Shown here piece after piece: positions 8,756 through 16,840 of a DNA stretch of 64,000 bases (its first letter is position 1; each line of letters starts with the position of its first letter). A program made the translations under genes and the position numbers. Source of the stretch: Hyphomicrobiales bacterium (lineage in GTDB: Bacteria > Pseudomonadota > Alphaproteobacteria > Rhizobiales > Rhizobiaceae); contig UCGV01000025.1 in assembly GCA_900471925.1 (NCBI GenBank), positions 1 to 64,000 of the forward strand, in the 5' to 3' direction. The notes beneath the pieces were generated by a model. That model did no database searches, had not been told where the DNA came from, and saw only the letters and a program-made list of their open reading frames with translations.

Positions 8756-8895
8756 TGCCGTTATGCGCAGAGATTGCCGGCATGAAATCCGCCAGGCTCT
8801 CTTCCAGCAGGACATTTCCGGAAACGCCAATCAGCGGATGGACGGGCGTGCGCTGGAGCGGCTGGGTACGGGAAAAGACACCGGCCGGCCAGCAG

Positions 8896-9279
8896 ATGAA
8901 ACCGCGCCGCGTCGTCCACCCATTCCTGTTGCAGCGCAAGCTCTGGTATTTACTGGAGGTTCATTTCAACAGCGTCGATCTCCGCTTCGCGACCCCGCTG
9001 GAACTCGATCATTTCATCGCCGTCATGTCGCAGAACCCGCTGCCGTCAGGCTGGTCGCTCGTGCGCGGCCAGCGCTGGGGCCGCCCCAACAACCATTGGC
9101 TCTCCCGGCTGCCGAAGGCCGCCAAAAGCTGGAAATTCCGCCAGGCGATCTGCAAATATCTGCAGGAAGCCGAAACGGTGAAACTGTTTCGACAGTGTTA
9201 TGCCAGCCAGCCTCTGCGGCTGAATATCGAGGGCGTGTATAATAGCTATGAGGAGGCGCAGCACCCCGCTGCCGCTTGA
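8896..9279 (+). CDS. Small basic conserved hypothetical protein
   Basis: An open frame extends upstream to 8677 but crosses the terminator hairpin, so the ATG at 8896 (MKPRRVVHPF) is the better start, giving 127 residues. The protein is rich in tryptophan, arginine and lysine (LVRGQRWGRPNNHWLSRLP, KAAKSWKFRQAICKYL), which suggests nucleic-acid or membrane contact, but I recognise no domain. It has no signal peptide or transmembrane segment. It lies alone between a terminator and the convergent Rrf2 gene. Confidence 0.5.
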   Translation: MKPRRVVHPFLLQRKLWYLLEVHFNSVDLRFATPLELDHFIAVMSQNPLPSGWSLVRGQRWGRPNNHWLSRLPKAAKSWKFRQAICKYLQEAETVKLFRQCYASQPLRLNIEGVYNSYEEAQHPAAA

Positions 9280-9415
9280 GGTGCGGATGGGTGCGTAGGG
9301 CGTAGGTCGGCTTCTGGAAGCTGCGAGCTGCCAAACACCGGTCCAATGGACCACCGAGCCGCTTGAACGTTGTCAACTTGAGGCACCCAAGCCCACCTCC
9401 CCACCCCTCACCAAG

Positions 9416-9868
9416 TCAGTTGACGACTATCCCGATAACCGATGCCGGCTGCGGTATCCGCGCCAGAATATCCGCAAGTGTCGTCTTTCCCAGCCGCTCG
9501 ACCAGCAAAGCCTCCGCATCCGCCAGCGCCGCCTCCACGCCGCCGAGCAACGCCCGCTCGATGGCGCAGCCGGGCGGGTTGTCCTCGCCGTCGACATCCA
9601 TGCGCAGGAAGCGCTCGCCAAGGGCGGCATAGACATCGGCGAGCGTGATTTCCTCCGCCGCCTTCGCCAGCAGCCAGCCGCCGGAATGGCCCTTTTCGGA
9701 GGAAACCAAGCCGCTCTCCTTCAGCATTCCGAGCGTCCGGCGCACGACGACCGGGTTGGTGCCGCTATGCTCACCGATCTCGGCCGATGTCAGCGGCCGC
9801 GGCGGCCTGAGCGCGGCCAGATGCGCCAGCGCATGCAGCGCCAAGGAAAACCGGCTGTTTCGTTTCAA
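9416..9868 (-). CDS. Rrf2 family transcriptional regulator
   Basis: This 150-residue protein has the Rrf2 winged helix: LHALAHLAAL, then SAEIGEHSGTNPVVVRRTL, then GLVSSEKGHSGGWLLAK. It has a single cysteine (in NPPGCAIERAL) instead of the three clustered cysteines that hold a cluster in IscR/NsrR. It is therefore probably not an iron-sulfur sensor of that type, although a thiol switch is possible. The start ATG is at 9868. The region between this gene and the HigA-like gene is only 90 bp. Its target genes are not evident. Confidence 0.87.
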   Translation of the reverse strand: MKRNSRFSLALHALAHLAALRPPRPLTSAEIGEHSGTNPVVVRRTLGMLKESGLVSSEKGHSGGWLLAKAAEEITLADVYAALGERFLRMDVDGEDNPPGCAIERALLGGVEAALADAEALLVERLGKTTLADILARIPQPASVIGIVVN

Positions 9869-9960
9869 ATCAGGCCCTCTTCAAATTACGCAACTCACAA
9901 TGTTGCATAACGACGCCTGCTGGGAAGCTATCATGGCCTCATCGCGGCTGCGGCAGAATA

Positions 9961-10257
9961 TCAGGCATCGACCAATTCGATCAGCAGCTTCTTGCCAACT
10001 GATCGAGCAGCCCTATCGAGCGTATCCAGAGTGACGGCGACATTGTGAGGATCGAGAACACGCTCGACCTGCGTCCTGCTCGTCCCCATTTTCGCTGCCA
10101 TTTCGGTTTTGCTGAGCGACATCTCCTTGCGCGCATTCTCGATTTGCCACGCAAGCACAGCCTTGATCGCCTCTGCGTAAACCTCTTCCCGCAGACCTTC
10201 TTCCTCAAGAAAGTCTTCCAGCGAAACACCGACGGAAGAAAATCCCTTTTCACTCAT
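9961..10257 (-). CDS. higA: HigA-type antitoxin with XRE helix-turn-helix
   Basis: The ATG at 10257 has GGAG at good spacing and overlaps the end of the toxin gene by 8 bp, so the two are translationally coupled. The 98-residue protein is acidic at the N-terminus and contains an XRE-like helix-turn-helix at about 49-75 (LSKTEMAAKMGTSRTQVERV), ending in a short dimerising strand. It should neutralise the RelE/HigB-like toxin encoded just upstream and repress the operon at the palindrome 10623-10640. The toxin-first order fits HigBA modules. Confidence 0.78.
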   Translation of the reverse strand: MSEKGFSSVGVSLEDFLEEEGLREEVYAEAIKAVLAWQIENARKEMSLSKTEMAAKMGTSRTQVERVLDPHNVAVTLDTLDRAARSVGKKLLIELVDA

Positions 10258-10612
10258 CCGTTTTCTCCTTGCTATCACGCTGTCGATGCGACGCCAGACG
10301 GGATTTGGCGAGCTTTATCGCGTCGTCCTGCCCGGACTTTCCCTCCTTCCCATGCAGAAGCAGCATCAAGCTACCCTCCACAGAAAAATAGGTTCGCGCT
10401 TCGACCTTGCCTTTCTTGATCGTGGAGCGGACCTCCCAGATCTCTTTTTCGACCTTTTCGCAGATAGGCATTCCGATAGGCCAGCCGAACTCGGCCTTGG
10501 CGATATCCTTGCTGACAATGATACGGTCATCCTTGCTGAGATTGAGCAGCCAGTCCTTGACGGGTTCATTGCCTGCTTCCGTTCGATAAAACCTGGCAAC
10601 AATGCGCTTCAT
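10250..10612 (-). CDS. higB: RelE/HigB-like toxin (phage Gp49-like family)
   Basis: This 120-residue basic protein has the family pattern: RFYRTEAGNEPVKDWL at the N-terminus, a central EKVEKEIWEVRSTI, then a strand ending LMLLLHGKEGKSG followed by DDAIKLAKSRL. Such toxins usually cleave mRNA on the ribosome. It is the first gene of a two-gene module and overlaps the antitoxin by 8 bp. Base composition is visibly less GC-rich than the flanks, which fits horizontal spread. Activity is not shown by the sequence alone. Confidence 0.8.
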   Translation of the reverse strand: MKRIVARFYRTEAGNEPVKDWLLNLSKDDRIIVSKDIAKAEFGWPIGMPICEKVEKEIWEVRSTIKKGKVEARTYFSVEGSLMLLLHGKEGKSGQDDAIKLAKSRLASHRQRDSKEKTDE

Positions 10613-10622
10613 ACAGCCTCTT

Positions 10623-10640
10623 TGTACCGTATAAGGTACA
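10623..10640. promoter_or_regulatory. TGTACC-N6-GGTACA operator of the toxin-antitoxin module
   Basis: A perfect 6-bp inverted repeat with a GTATAA spacer lies 10 bp upstream of the toxin start codon, where the antitoxin or toxin-antitoxin complex would be expected to autorepress. The GTATAA spacer could itself be part of the -10 region. Confidence 0.65.
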
Positions 10641-10699
10641 TTTCGTCAATTTGCCCTCGGATATTCAGCGACAGGTTGCCACAGCATCACGCCGATACC

Positions 10700-11239
10700 C
10701 TACCGCGCATTCTCCAGATCAGCCCGCGTAAACACGGGATGAACCGCAAGCCCCGGCACACCCTCGATGCGCGGCGCGCCCTCACCGCGCCAGATGGCGC
10801 AGACGACGGCCAGGATCTCGGCCCCTTCGCCGGCGGTGAGCTCGTAGGCGTCCGCCACCGCCCCGCCGGTGCTGATCACATCCTCGATGAAGGTCACGCG
10901 GCGGCCGGCCACGTCCTGCCCTTCGATCGCACGACAGGTGCCGTAGGTCTTTGCCTCCTTGCGGATGAACGCGGCGGGAAGGCCCGTTTCGAGCGCGATT
11001 GCGGTGACGAGCGGGATGCCGCCGAGTTCCAGCCCGGCAATGATCTCTGTCGAGGAAGGCAGGAGAGCCGACATTGCCCGAGCCAGCGGCTGCAGGATCG
11101 ATGGCGTGCCTTCGAAACGGTATTTGTCGAAATAGCGGTTCGATACCTGGCCGGAGCGCAACACGAATTGCCCCTCCAGCGTTGCGATCCCGGCGATCTG
11201 CCGGGCAAGATCTGCGTGGTCGATCGATGCGTTGGTCAT
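10700..11239 (-). CDS. pyrE: Orotate phosphoribosyltransferase
   Basis: The ATG at 11239 (MTNASIDHAD) gives 179 residues. The protein transfers phosphoribose from PRPP to orotate to make OMP in pyrimidine synthesis. Visible motifs are the SGQVSNRYFDKYRFE start, ELGGIPLV, the catalytic RKEAKTYGT loop, and the PRPP-binding FIEDVISTGGAV. The gene is monocistronic. An upstream in-frame extension to 11356 lacks the signals expected of a start. Confidence 0.88.
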   Translation of the reverse strand: MTNASIDHADLARQIAGIATLEGQFVLRSGQVSNRYFDKYRFEGTPSILQPLARAMSALLPSSTEIIAGLELGGIPLVTAIALETGLPAAFIRKEAKTYGTCRAIEGQDVAGRRVTFIEDVISTGGAVADAYELTAGEGAEILAVVCAIWRGEGAPRIEGVPGLAVHPVFTRADLENAR

Positions 11240-11345
11240 GTCCGTCCCCTGCCGAAATGAGCACTGACCTGCCCTCTCAGAATCGGCGATTCCCGGCAAG
11301 GGATGAAACGGGGCAAGGCACCCCTCAAACGAGAAACCCGGGCCA

Positions 11346-11891
11346 TCAGCCAGCACCTTCCCACCCCGAAAATTCCGTCTCCAGCAGCCCCATCATCACA
11401 TCGTCGTGCCACACGCCGTCGATGAAAGCGGTCTCCCGCTCCCGGCCCTCGATCACGAAGCCACATTTCTGGTAGGCGCGGATTGCCCTGCTATTGTGGG
11501 CCAGCACCCGGATACCGATCCGGTGCAGCTGCAGCTCTCCGAACGCGTAGTGCAGGAACAGCCTGATCGCCTCGCTGCCAAGCCCTTTTCCCAGCAGTTG
11601 CGGATCATAGATGCCGATTGCCATGGAGGCGCGGCGATCGGTGGCATTGAGCCTGTCCAGCCGTATCGTACCGATCATCCGGTTCTGGAACGCGATGATC
11701 CAGGCATTCGGATTATCCATGTGATGCTGCACCCAGCGCTCGGCGTCTTCCCTGGTCAGGGGCTTCACATCCTGCCGGCTGATGCCGAACATCTCCAAGA
11801 TCTCGGGAGGATTTCCAAGCGATAGACGGGCCTCGACATCCTCTGTCGAAGCCCGTCTGAGTTCGATATTGCTGCCTGTGAGATGCACCAT
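11346..11891 (-). CDS. GNAT family N-acetyltransferase (RimJ/RimL-like)
   Basis: Starting at the ATG at 11891 (MVHLTGSNIELRRAS), the protein has 181 residues. The acetyl-CoA site is visible as LLGKGLGSEAIRLFL (R/Q-x-x-G-x-G/A type), with AHNSRAIRAYQKCGFVIEGRERE after it, the classic RimJ/RimL C-terminal pattern in which the asparagine and tyrosine contact CoA. Substrate could be a protein N-terminus or a small amine. The neighbour pyrE is co-directional with a gap of 106 bp; no functional link is evident. Confidence 0.87.
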   Translation of the reverse strand: MVHLTGSNIELRRASTEDVEARLSLGNPPEILEMFGISRQDVKPLTREDAERWVQHHMDNPNAWIIAFQNRMIGTIRLDRLNATDRRASMAIGIYDPQLLGKGLGSEAIRLFLHYAFGELQLHRIGIRVLAHNSRAIRAYQKCGFVIEGRERETAFIDGVWHDDVMMGLLETEFSGWEGAG

Positions 11892-11999
11892 GGTCGCCGC
11901 CGGATTGTTGATTTGTCGGCAGAATAGGATCTGTGGCGGCGGCGGCAATGGGTGATTTTCTGGTATGGCGAGGAGGGTTGGCGTCGTGCCGCAGCCCCT

Positions 12000-12557
12000 T
12001 TACGCAGCCACCTTCCGCCTGGCGGCAACCGTCATCCACACGGCCGAGAGCAGGAAGTAGAACGCACCGAAGCCGGCATAAGGCGCGATATCGAGAATGC
12101 CCGGCGCCGCCGTGCCGAATGCCAGGCTGATCATATGCGCACCGGCAAGGGTCGACTGGCCGCCGCTGAGGATCATCGCCCATTGGGCGCCGTAGATGCG
12201 CCAGCGGCGCACACCGGCGGCAAGCTGCAGGATGCCGGAAAAGATCGCCCAGATGCCGAAGACGCCGAGCACCGCATAGGAGCTGTTGGCAACGGCAATC
12301 GCAACGGCAATCGTGGTGATCGTGCTGGCCGCGACATTCAGCGTTTGCGCCGGGTTGGCCTTGAAGCCGCCATTGGAGCGCGCATCGACAATGTTCGCTA
12401 CCGCGTCCCAGGCCGGATAGATGACGAGCAGCAATCCGGCGAGTGCGGACTGGCCGGCAGCGAGGATGGCGGCGATGATCCAGACGATCGAGAAGACCGC
12501 GCGGACGAAATAATAGGATCGCAACCAGCTCGATTGCGCGGAAGACGGATTGGACAT
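12000..12557 (-). CDS. DUF308/HdeD-like membrane protein
   Basis: The start ATG at 12557 has AAAAGGAG upstream. The 185-residue protein has about six hydrophobic segments in pairs (for example AVFSIVWIIAAILAAGQSAL and SSYAVLGVFGIWAIFSGILQL), matching the short-repeat DUF308 membrane family that includes the acid-stress protein HdeD. It is divergent from a TetR gene, with two CTAC-N6-GTAG boxes directly in its upstream region, so it is probably the regulated target. Its molecular function is not known. Confidence 0.75.
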   Translation of the reverse strand: MSNPSSAQSSWLRSYYFVRAVFSIVWIIAAILAAGQSALAGLLLVIYPAWDAVANIVDARSNGGFKANPAQTLNVAASTITTIAVAIAVANSSYAVLGVFGIWAIFSGILQLAAGVRRWRIYGAQWAMILSGGQSTLAGAHMISLAFGTAAPGILDIAPYAGFGAFYFLLSAVWMTVAARRKVAA

Positions 12558-12577
12558 GGTTGGCTCCTTTTGGCTGC

Positions 12578-12614
12578 CTACTAGTTGGTAGATTTCCATC
12601 CTACTAGTAGGTAG
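12578..12614. promoter_or_regulatory. Two CTAC-N6-GTAG TetR operators upstream of the DUF308 gene
   Basis: Boxes are at 12578-12591 (spacer TAGTTG) and 12601-12614 (spacer TAGTAG), 23 bp apart start to start. A third box of the same kind lies in the promoter of the adjacent tetR gene, which supports assignment to that regulator. Confidence 0.72.
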
Positions 12615-12735
12615 ACATTTTCTCCGTGTCAACTCTTTTCGAATTGCCTGCCCGAAGATGCGGGCCGGAAAACCGAGGATTTAGGCAAACGCCGCAGGCA
12701 CAAGGCCCCCACAAGCACGCGAAAATCAGGCGAGC

Positions 12736-12764
12736 TTGACAACCGTCCTACCAGAAGGTAGGCA
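12736..12764 (+). promoter_or_regulatory. TetR-gene promoter with embedded CTAC-N6-GTAG operator
   Basis: TTGACA at 12736-12741 is followed 17 bp later by a weak -10 (TAGGCA). The operator CTACCAGAAGGTAG occupies 12748-12761, inside the spacer and the -10, so a bound repressor would block polymerase. The regulator's ATG follows at 12771. This points to tight autoregulation. Confidence 0.68.
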
Positions 12765-12770
12765 AGCAAT

Positions 12771-13343
12771 ATGGCAAGCGAAACCGCAGAACATATTCTG
12801 GATGTGGCGCAGAATCTCGTCGTGGCGGGAGGCTATAATGGCTTCAGCTATGCCGATATTGCCGAGGAGATCGGCATCCGCAAGGCGAGCATCCACCACC
12901 ATTTCCCCACCAAGGCGGAGCTGACGCTTGCGCTCGTCAATCGCTACACCGCCCTTGCCGCTGATGGTCTGGCCTATATCAGCCGCGAGATCCCCGATCC
13001 CGAGGCGAAGTTGAATGCCTATCTCGGCTACTGGGAGAAATGCATCACCGATGGAAGCCAGCCCTTCTGCCTCTGCGCAATGCTGGCAGGCGAAATCGAG
13101 ATGCTGCCGGAGCCGGTCGCGGCCAAGGTGCGCGGCCATTTCGAAAATCTCGCGGCCTGGCTGGCACAGGTGCTGAAGGCGGGCGTCGAGCAGAAGCGCT
13201 TCTGGCTCACCGGCACGCCCGAAGCCGAGGCCCATATCCTGCTCGCCACCGTGCACGGCGCCATGCTGTCAGCCCGCGCCCTCGGCAATCCCGCCTTGTT
13301 CGGCACCATCGTACGTGCGCAGCTGGCAAGGCCAAGGCCCTGA
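12771..13343 (+). CDS. TetR/AcrR family transcriptional regulator
   Basis: This 190-residue regulator has an N-terminal DNA-binding domain (AEHILDVAQNLVVAGGYNGF, then YADIAEEIGIRKASIHHHFP) and a C-terminal part resembling AcrR/YcdC-like regulators, including the cysteine-containing FCLCAMLAGE. It is divergent from the DUF308 membrane gene. Three matching operator boxes in the shared region suggest it represses both. The paired cysteines could sense electrophiles, but that is speculation. Confidence 0.9.
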   Translation: MASETAEHILDVAQNLVVAGGYNGFSYADIAEEIGIRKASIHHHFPTKAELTLALVNRYTALAADGLAYISREIPDPEAKLNAYLGYWEKCITDGSQPFCLCAMLAGEIEMLPEPVAAKVRGHFENLAAWLAQVLKAGVEQKRFWLTGTPEAEAHILLATVHGAMLSARALGNPALFGTIVRAQLARPRP

Positions 13344-13365
13344 CAGCCGGCATTGAGAGAGCGCC

Positions 13366-13624
13366 TCAGCCGGGCTTCCCCGGCACAAGGTCGATCCGCA
13401 TGTGCCTGGCGGTGACAAAGCCCGCCACGCCATAGCTTGAATCCCACTCGATGCGGAATTGCTCGTCCGCCCTTGTGATCTCAAGACCGAAGATGATGCC
13501 CGCCTCCGCCGCCCGAGAAGCTGATCTCGAGCAGGTAGCCATCATGGAAGCGGCGCACGCGCCCGAACCACTCGATCAGCTGCGTGCCGCCGGGAATGTC
13601 GTGCAGGATGGATGTGGCGGTCAT
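13366..13624 (-). pseudogene. Small conserved gene broken by a single-base frameshift
   Basis: From ATG 13624 the frame reads MTATSILHDIPGGTQLIEWF and on to HDGYLLEISFSGG, then hits a TGA at 13481 after a G-rich run. One frame over, the sequence continues sensibly as GIIFGLEITRADEQFRIEWD to a TGA at 13366. Removing one G in 13499-13513 restores about 85 codons. The ATG overlaps the stop of the upstream membrane gene (ATGA), so the pair was an operon. Either a real mutation or an error in a G/C run explains it. Confidence 0.7.
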
Positions 13625-14127
13625 TGTCCCTCGCGCGTGGCATCGAATGGCCGGGACCTTGCCTGCACCACGCCTCCGTTTTCCCGGTCCATCCACCGAA
13701 ACGCGATCAGCGTGCTGAGAAAGGCCGGCAATATGCCGACGGCGCTCGGCGCCAGATGCCTGAACTCCGAGAATGGCTCGCCGCTCCAGGCGGCAAGACC
13801 GGCAGAGACCAGAGCCACGGCGAGAAAACCCGAGGCGGGCGACAGGATCAGCAGCATCCGCCGGCTGACCCCAGCGCTCATCGCCGCCATCATGTAGCAG
13901 GCATGAAGCAGGGCGGGAACCAGACCGATAAAATAGGCTCCCGCCACCGACATGGTAAGGAAGCCCAGCAGATTTGAGGCAGACAGGAGCTCGGATGACA
14001 GGGGCAGCGGCGATCCGAGCAGCGCATTCAGCACGACAAGCGGAATCGCCAGCCACAGCGGAGCGACCGCGATCAAGGGCCCGAGGCCGAGATTGGCGAC
14101 CAGCAACAGACGGTTCCGTTCCCTCAC
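13621..14127 (-). CDS. Hypothetical four-helix integral membrane protein
   Basis: This 168-residue protein starts with GTG at 14127, directly after a strong GGAGGAG. Four hydrophobic segments are apparent: about 7-38, 55-75, 90-115 and 125-142. There is no recognisable catalytic motif. Its stop codon overlaps the start of the downstream frameshifted gene, indicating translational coupling. Function unknown. Confidence 0.6.
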   Translation of the reverse strand: MRERNRLLLVANLGLGPLIAVAPLWLAIPLVVLNALLGSPLPLSSELLSASNLLGFLTMSVAGAYFIGLVPALLHACYMMAAMSAGVSRRMLLILSPASGFLAVALVSAGLAAWSGEPFSEFRHLAPSAVGILPAFLSTLIAFRWMDRENGGVVQARSRPFDATREGQ

Positions 14128-14279
14128 GATCTCCTCCCGCCTCTGATGAAATCAGCAGCCATCGCCAGACTATATCAACTGACGATGGATGCCAGGCGTT
14201 ATTCAACGCATGGTTTGCGGAAGTCTTCCGCCACCCCTGCCCGATAACAGCTTGATCCCCAGGAAATCCTAAAGCCCGT

Positions 14280-14486
14280 TCAATGACAGAACGCAGCCGC
14301 CGAAATGCGCCTTTCCGCGGCGCCAGTGCGGCGGTGCTCCACCGACAGGATATCGATCAGATCGGCGAGTTCGAAGTGGTGCTCGACGCCGCCGACATCA
14401 ATGTGAATCCGCCCGCCGTCGATGTGTAGATTCACAGCAACGAAGTTTCGCTCTTCACCATCATCCAGTATCGAAACAATAAACAG
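14280..14486 (-). CDS. Small hypothetical protein, non-ATG start
   Basis: The minus-strand frame ending at TGA 14280-14282 reads very like a protein: ILDDGEERNFVAVNLHIDGG, then RIHIDVGGVEHHFELADLID. The frame is closed upstream by a TGA at 14508-14510 with no ATG, GTG or TTG in between that keeps the whole segment. A GGGAGG at 14492-14497 sits 5 bases before a CTG at 14486, so a CTG start (68 residues) is possible. Alternatively this is the remnant of a longer gene. Confidence 0.4.
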   Translation of the reverse strand: MFIVSILDDGEERNFVAVNLHIDGGRIHIDVGGVEHHFELADLIDILSVEHRRTGAAERRISAAAFCH

Positions 14487-14655
14487 AGACGCCTCCCGCC
14501 CTGATCTTCACCTTTCGATAAGGTAAATCGGTAAATTCTTTATTATAAATTGTAAATAACAACTTGCACTCGATATATTGCAATAAATCAATGCGTGAGT
14601 GAAACAAAAGCCGGCAAGGCGCCGTGCCGGAGCCATCTGTCCGGGGTGATCGGTC
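14487..14655. other. AT-rich intergenic stretch
   Basis: The segment 14515-14610 is clearly AT-richer than the surrounding DNA (runs such as TTCTTTATTATAAATTGTAAATAA). No gene is visible. It lies upstream of the small non-ATG frame on the minus strand and could hold its promoter. Confidence 0.35.
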
Positions 14656-16719
14656 CTATTTCGGAGGCATCGCCTGCCTGTTCGCGCCGGACATGCCTTT
14701 CGGGTGCTTTTTCAGAAGGCGCGACAGCACGGTGCGTTTGCGCTTGCGCGGGATGAGATCGATATCGCTGACGAGTCTCGCCCCGCCTTCGCGCCGCTCC
14801 AGCGTGATCTTGCGGCTGTGATAGGCTTCAAGTTCGGCGCGGTGCGCCACGCTGACGATGGTGACATCGGGCAATTCCTCGATCATCATTTCCATCATTT
14901 TATCCTGGCTCTTTTCATCGAGCGCCGAGGTTGCCTCGTCGAGCACGATGATATCGGGGTCGTGCAGCAGCAGGCGTGCGAAGGCAAGACGCTGCTTTTC
15001 GCCGCCTGACAGCGTCTGGTCCCAGGGCGCCTCCTCCTCGATCTTCTCCTTGAGATAGCCGAGCCCGACCTTTTCGAGCGCCGCACTGATCTCGTCCACC
15101 GACCAGCTGTCGGCGGCACGCGGATAGGCGACCGCCCGGCGCAGGCTGCCGGAGGGGATGTAAGAGCGCTGCGGCAGCATGAAGAGGTGCCGGTCGGGAT
15201 GGAAATCGACGCTGCCATGGCCCCAGGGCCAGAGACCGGCAATCGCCCGCACCAGCGTGCTCTTGCCCGAGCCGGACTCCCCCGACACCAGCAGCCGCTC
15301 GCCGGGCTCCACGGCAACCTGCGTCTCCGTGACGACGGCGGTGCCGTCATCCAGCGTCACGGCGAGATCGTTCAGTTCCAGCATCGCCTCGCCCTCGGTC
15401 TCGCCATGCTGGATGCGCCCGAGGGATTTGCTCTGTTCGGAGCGCTCCAGCCCGTCGAGTGACATCATCAGCGAGGCGACGCGCCGCGCGCAGGCGTTCC
15501 AGTCGGCAAGGCGCGGATAATTGTCGACCAGCCAGCCGAAGGCGGTCTGCACGATCGCGAAGGCCGAGGCCGCCTGCATCACCTCGCCGAGCGACATGCT
15601 GCCTTCGAGAAATTTCGGCGCGCAGAGCAGCACGGGCACGACGGGCGCAATCAGCATCGAGCCGGTGGAAACGAAGGTCGTGCGCATATATTGCCGGGCC
15701 AGCAGCGCCCATTGGCTCAAGACATTGCCGAATGTCTTGTCGAGATCGCTGCGCTCCTCCTCCTCGCCGCCTAGCAGCGCGATGCTTTCGCCATTTTCGC
15801 GCACATGCGTCAGCGTATAGCGAAACTCCGCCTCTACCTGGTTCTTCGCCTCCGAGACCTGCACGAACTGCCGGCCGATCACCGCGATCGTGGTGGAGGT
15901 AACGGCGGCATAGAGCACGGCGGTAACGACGAGAAAGCCCGGAATGGTGATCTGCATGCCGGCGATCGGCAGCGTCAGCGCCCCGCCGATCGTCCACAAA
16001 ACGACGATGAAGGTCGAAGCCGAGAGGAAGGCCGCGATGACGCCGGCGACGAAATCGACCGGGGACTCGGTGGCGATACGCATATCCTCCGATATCCGCG
16101 CCTCCGGGTTCTTGTGGTCGCCGCCGATCAGGTTCAGCTGGTAATAGCGCCCGTTCGCCAGCCACCGCGCAATCAGCGATCGCGTCAGCCACTTGCGCCA
16201 GCGCCGCTGGATCATCATGCGCACATAGACCTGGCTGGTGACGAGGATGACGCTACCGAGCACCAGCGGTGGGAAGACCGCGCCGAGATAGTAGACGCGA
16301 CCGGCATCATGCCGCTCGATCGCATCGAAGATGCCCCGGTTCCACAGGTTGATGCCATACTGGAAGCCGACATTGAGGCAGATCATCGCCAGAAGCCCGA
16401 TCGAGCACGGCCATGCGAAACCATCGCCGTGCCGGCCCCAATAGCCGCGCGCGCTGATCCAGAAGCGTTTCAGGAGATATTTCTTCCGCGCCCTCTCCGC
16501 CTCCTCGGGCGTCAGTCCCGGATCGGGTTCGATTGCATCCGGCAGCGGCGCTGCCTCTACGTGCGGAGCCTCCTCGGCGGAGGTTTTTGCCTGGCGTGTC
16601 CCTGCGGCCTTCTCAGGCTCGGCGCCGTCGACCGATGTCGAATGAAATTTTGCGTCGGTCATGCCAGCGGAAACGGCCTGGCGAGGGAAAGGTTTCATCG
16701 ATGGGGGACGATGAAGCAT
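14656..16719 (-). CDS. ABC transporter, fused permease/ATPase of the YddA/SbmA-related type
   Basis: This protein of up to 687 residues has a cytoplasmic proline/alanine-rich N-terminus of about 90 residues, a membrane domain at about 100-440 (with RWRKWLTRSLIARWL and PEARISEDMRIATE, hallmarks of the SbmA/BacA-ABCD membrane fold) and a C-terminal ATPase. Visible ATPase motifs are GESGSGKST (Walker A), LSGGEKQR (signature), DIIVLDEATSALDE (Walker B) and a switch histidine in SVAHR. It likely works as a homodimer moving peptides or long-chain acyl compounds. Alternative starts at 16698 and 16662 are possible, as no Shine-Dalgarno decides. Confidence 0.87.
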   Translation of the reverse strand: MLHRPPSMKPFPRQAVSAGMTDAKFHSTSVDGAEPEKAAGTRQAKTSAEEAPHVEAAPLPDAIEPDPGLTPEEAERARKKYLLKRFWISARGYWGRHGDGFAWPCSIGLLAMICLNVGFQYGINLWNRGIFDAIERHDAGRVYYLGAVFPPLVLGSVILVTSQVYVRMMIQRRWRKWLTRSLIARWLANGRYYQLNLIGGDHKNPEARISEDMRIATESPVDFVAGVIAAFLSASTFIVVLWTIGGALTLPIAGMQITIPGFLVVTAVLYAAVTSTTIAVIGRQFVQVSEAKNQVEAEFRYTLTHVRENGESIALLGGEEEERSDLDKTFGNVLSQWALLARQYMRTTFVSTGSMLIAPVVPVLLCAPKFLEGSMSLGEVMQAASAFAIVQTAFGWLVDNYPRLADWNACARRVASLMMSLDGLERSEQSKSLGRIQHGETEGEAMLELNDLAVTLDDGTAVVTETQVAVEPGERLLVSGESGSGKSTLVRAIAGLWPWGHGSVDFHPDRHLFMLPQRSYIPSGSLRRAVAYPRAADSWSVDEISAALEKVGLGYLKEKIEEEAPWDQTLSGGEKQRLAFARLLLHDPDIIVLDEATSALDEKSQDKMMEMMIEELPDVTIVSVAHRAELEAYHSRKITLERREGGARLVSDIDLIPRKRKRTVLSRLLKKHPKGMSGANRQAMPPK

Positions 16720-16752
16720 TTGCGGTAATCAAAAGACCCCGCTCAAACAAAC

Positions 16753-16801
16753 GAGACCGGTATCGCAGAACGGCGGAGATCTACGATACCGGCCTCTTTT
16801 T
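16753..16801. terminator. Long-stem terminator, probably bidirectional
   Basis: A 13-bp stem with one mismatch (16753-16765 with 16784-16796) encloses an 18-base loop. It has T5 on the plus side and GTTTGTTTG on the minus side. It lies just beyond the 3' end of the Hint gene and upstream of the ABC transporter gene, so it probably ends the Hint transcript. Confidence 0.7.
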
Positions 16802-16840
16802 CGGGACCGAACCCGATAGCGTCAAACCCTGGCGGGTCTG

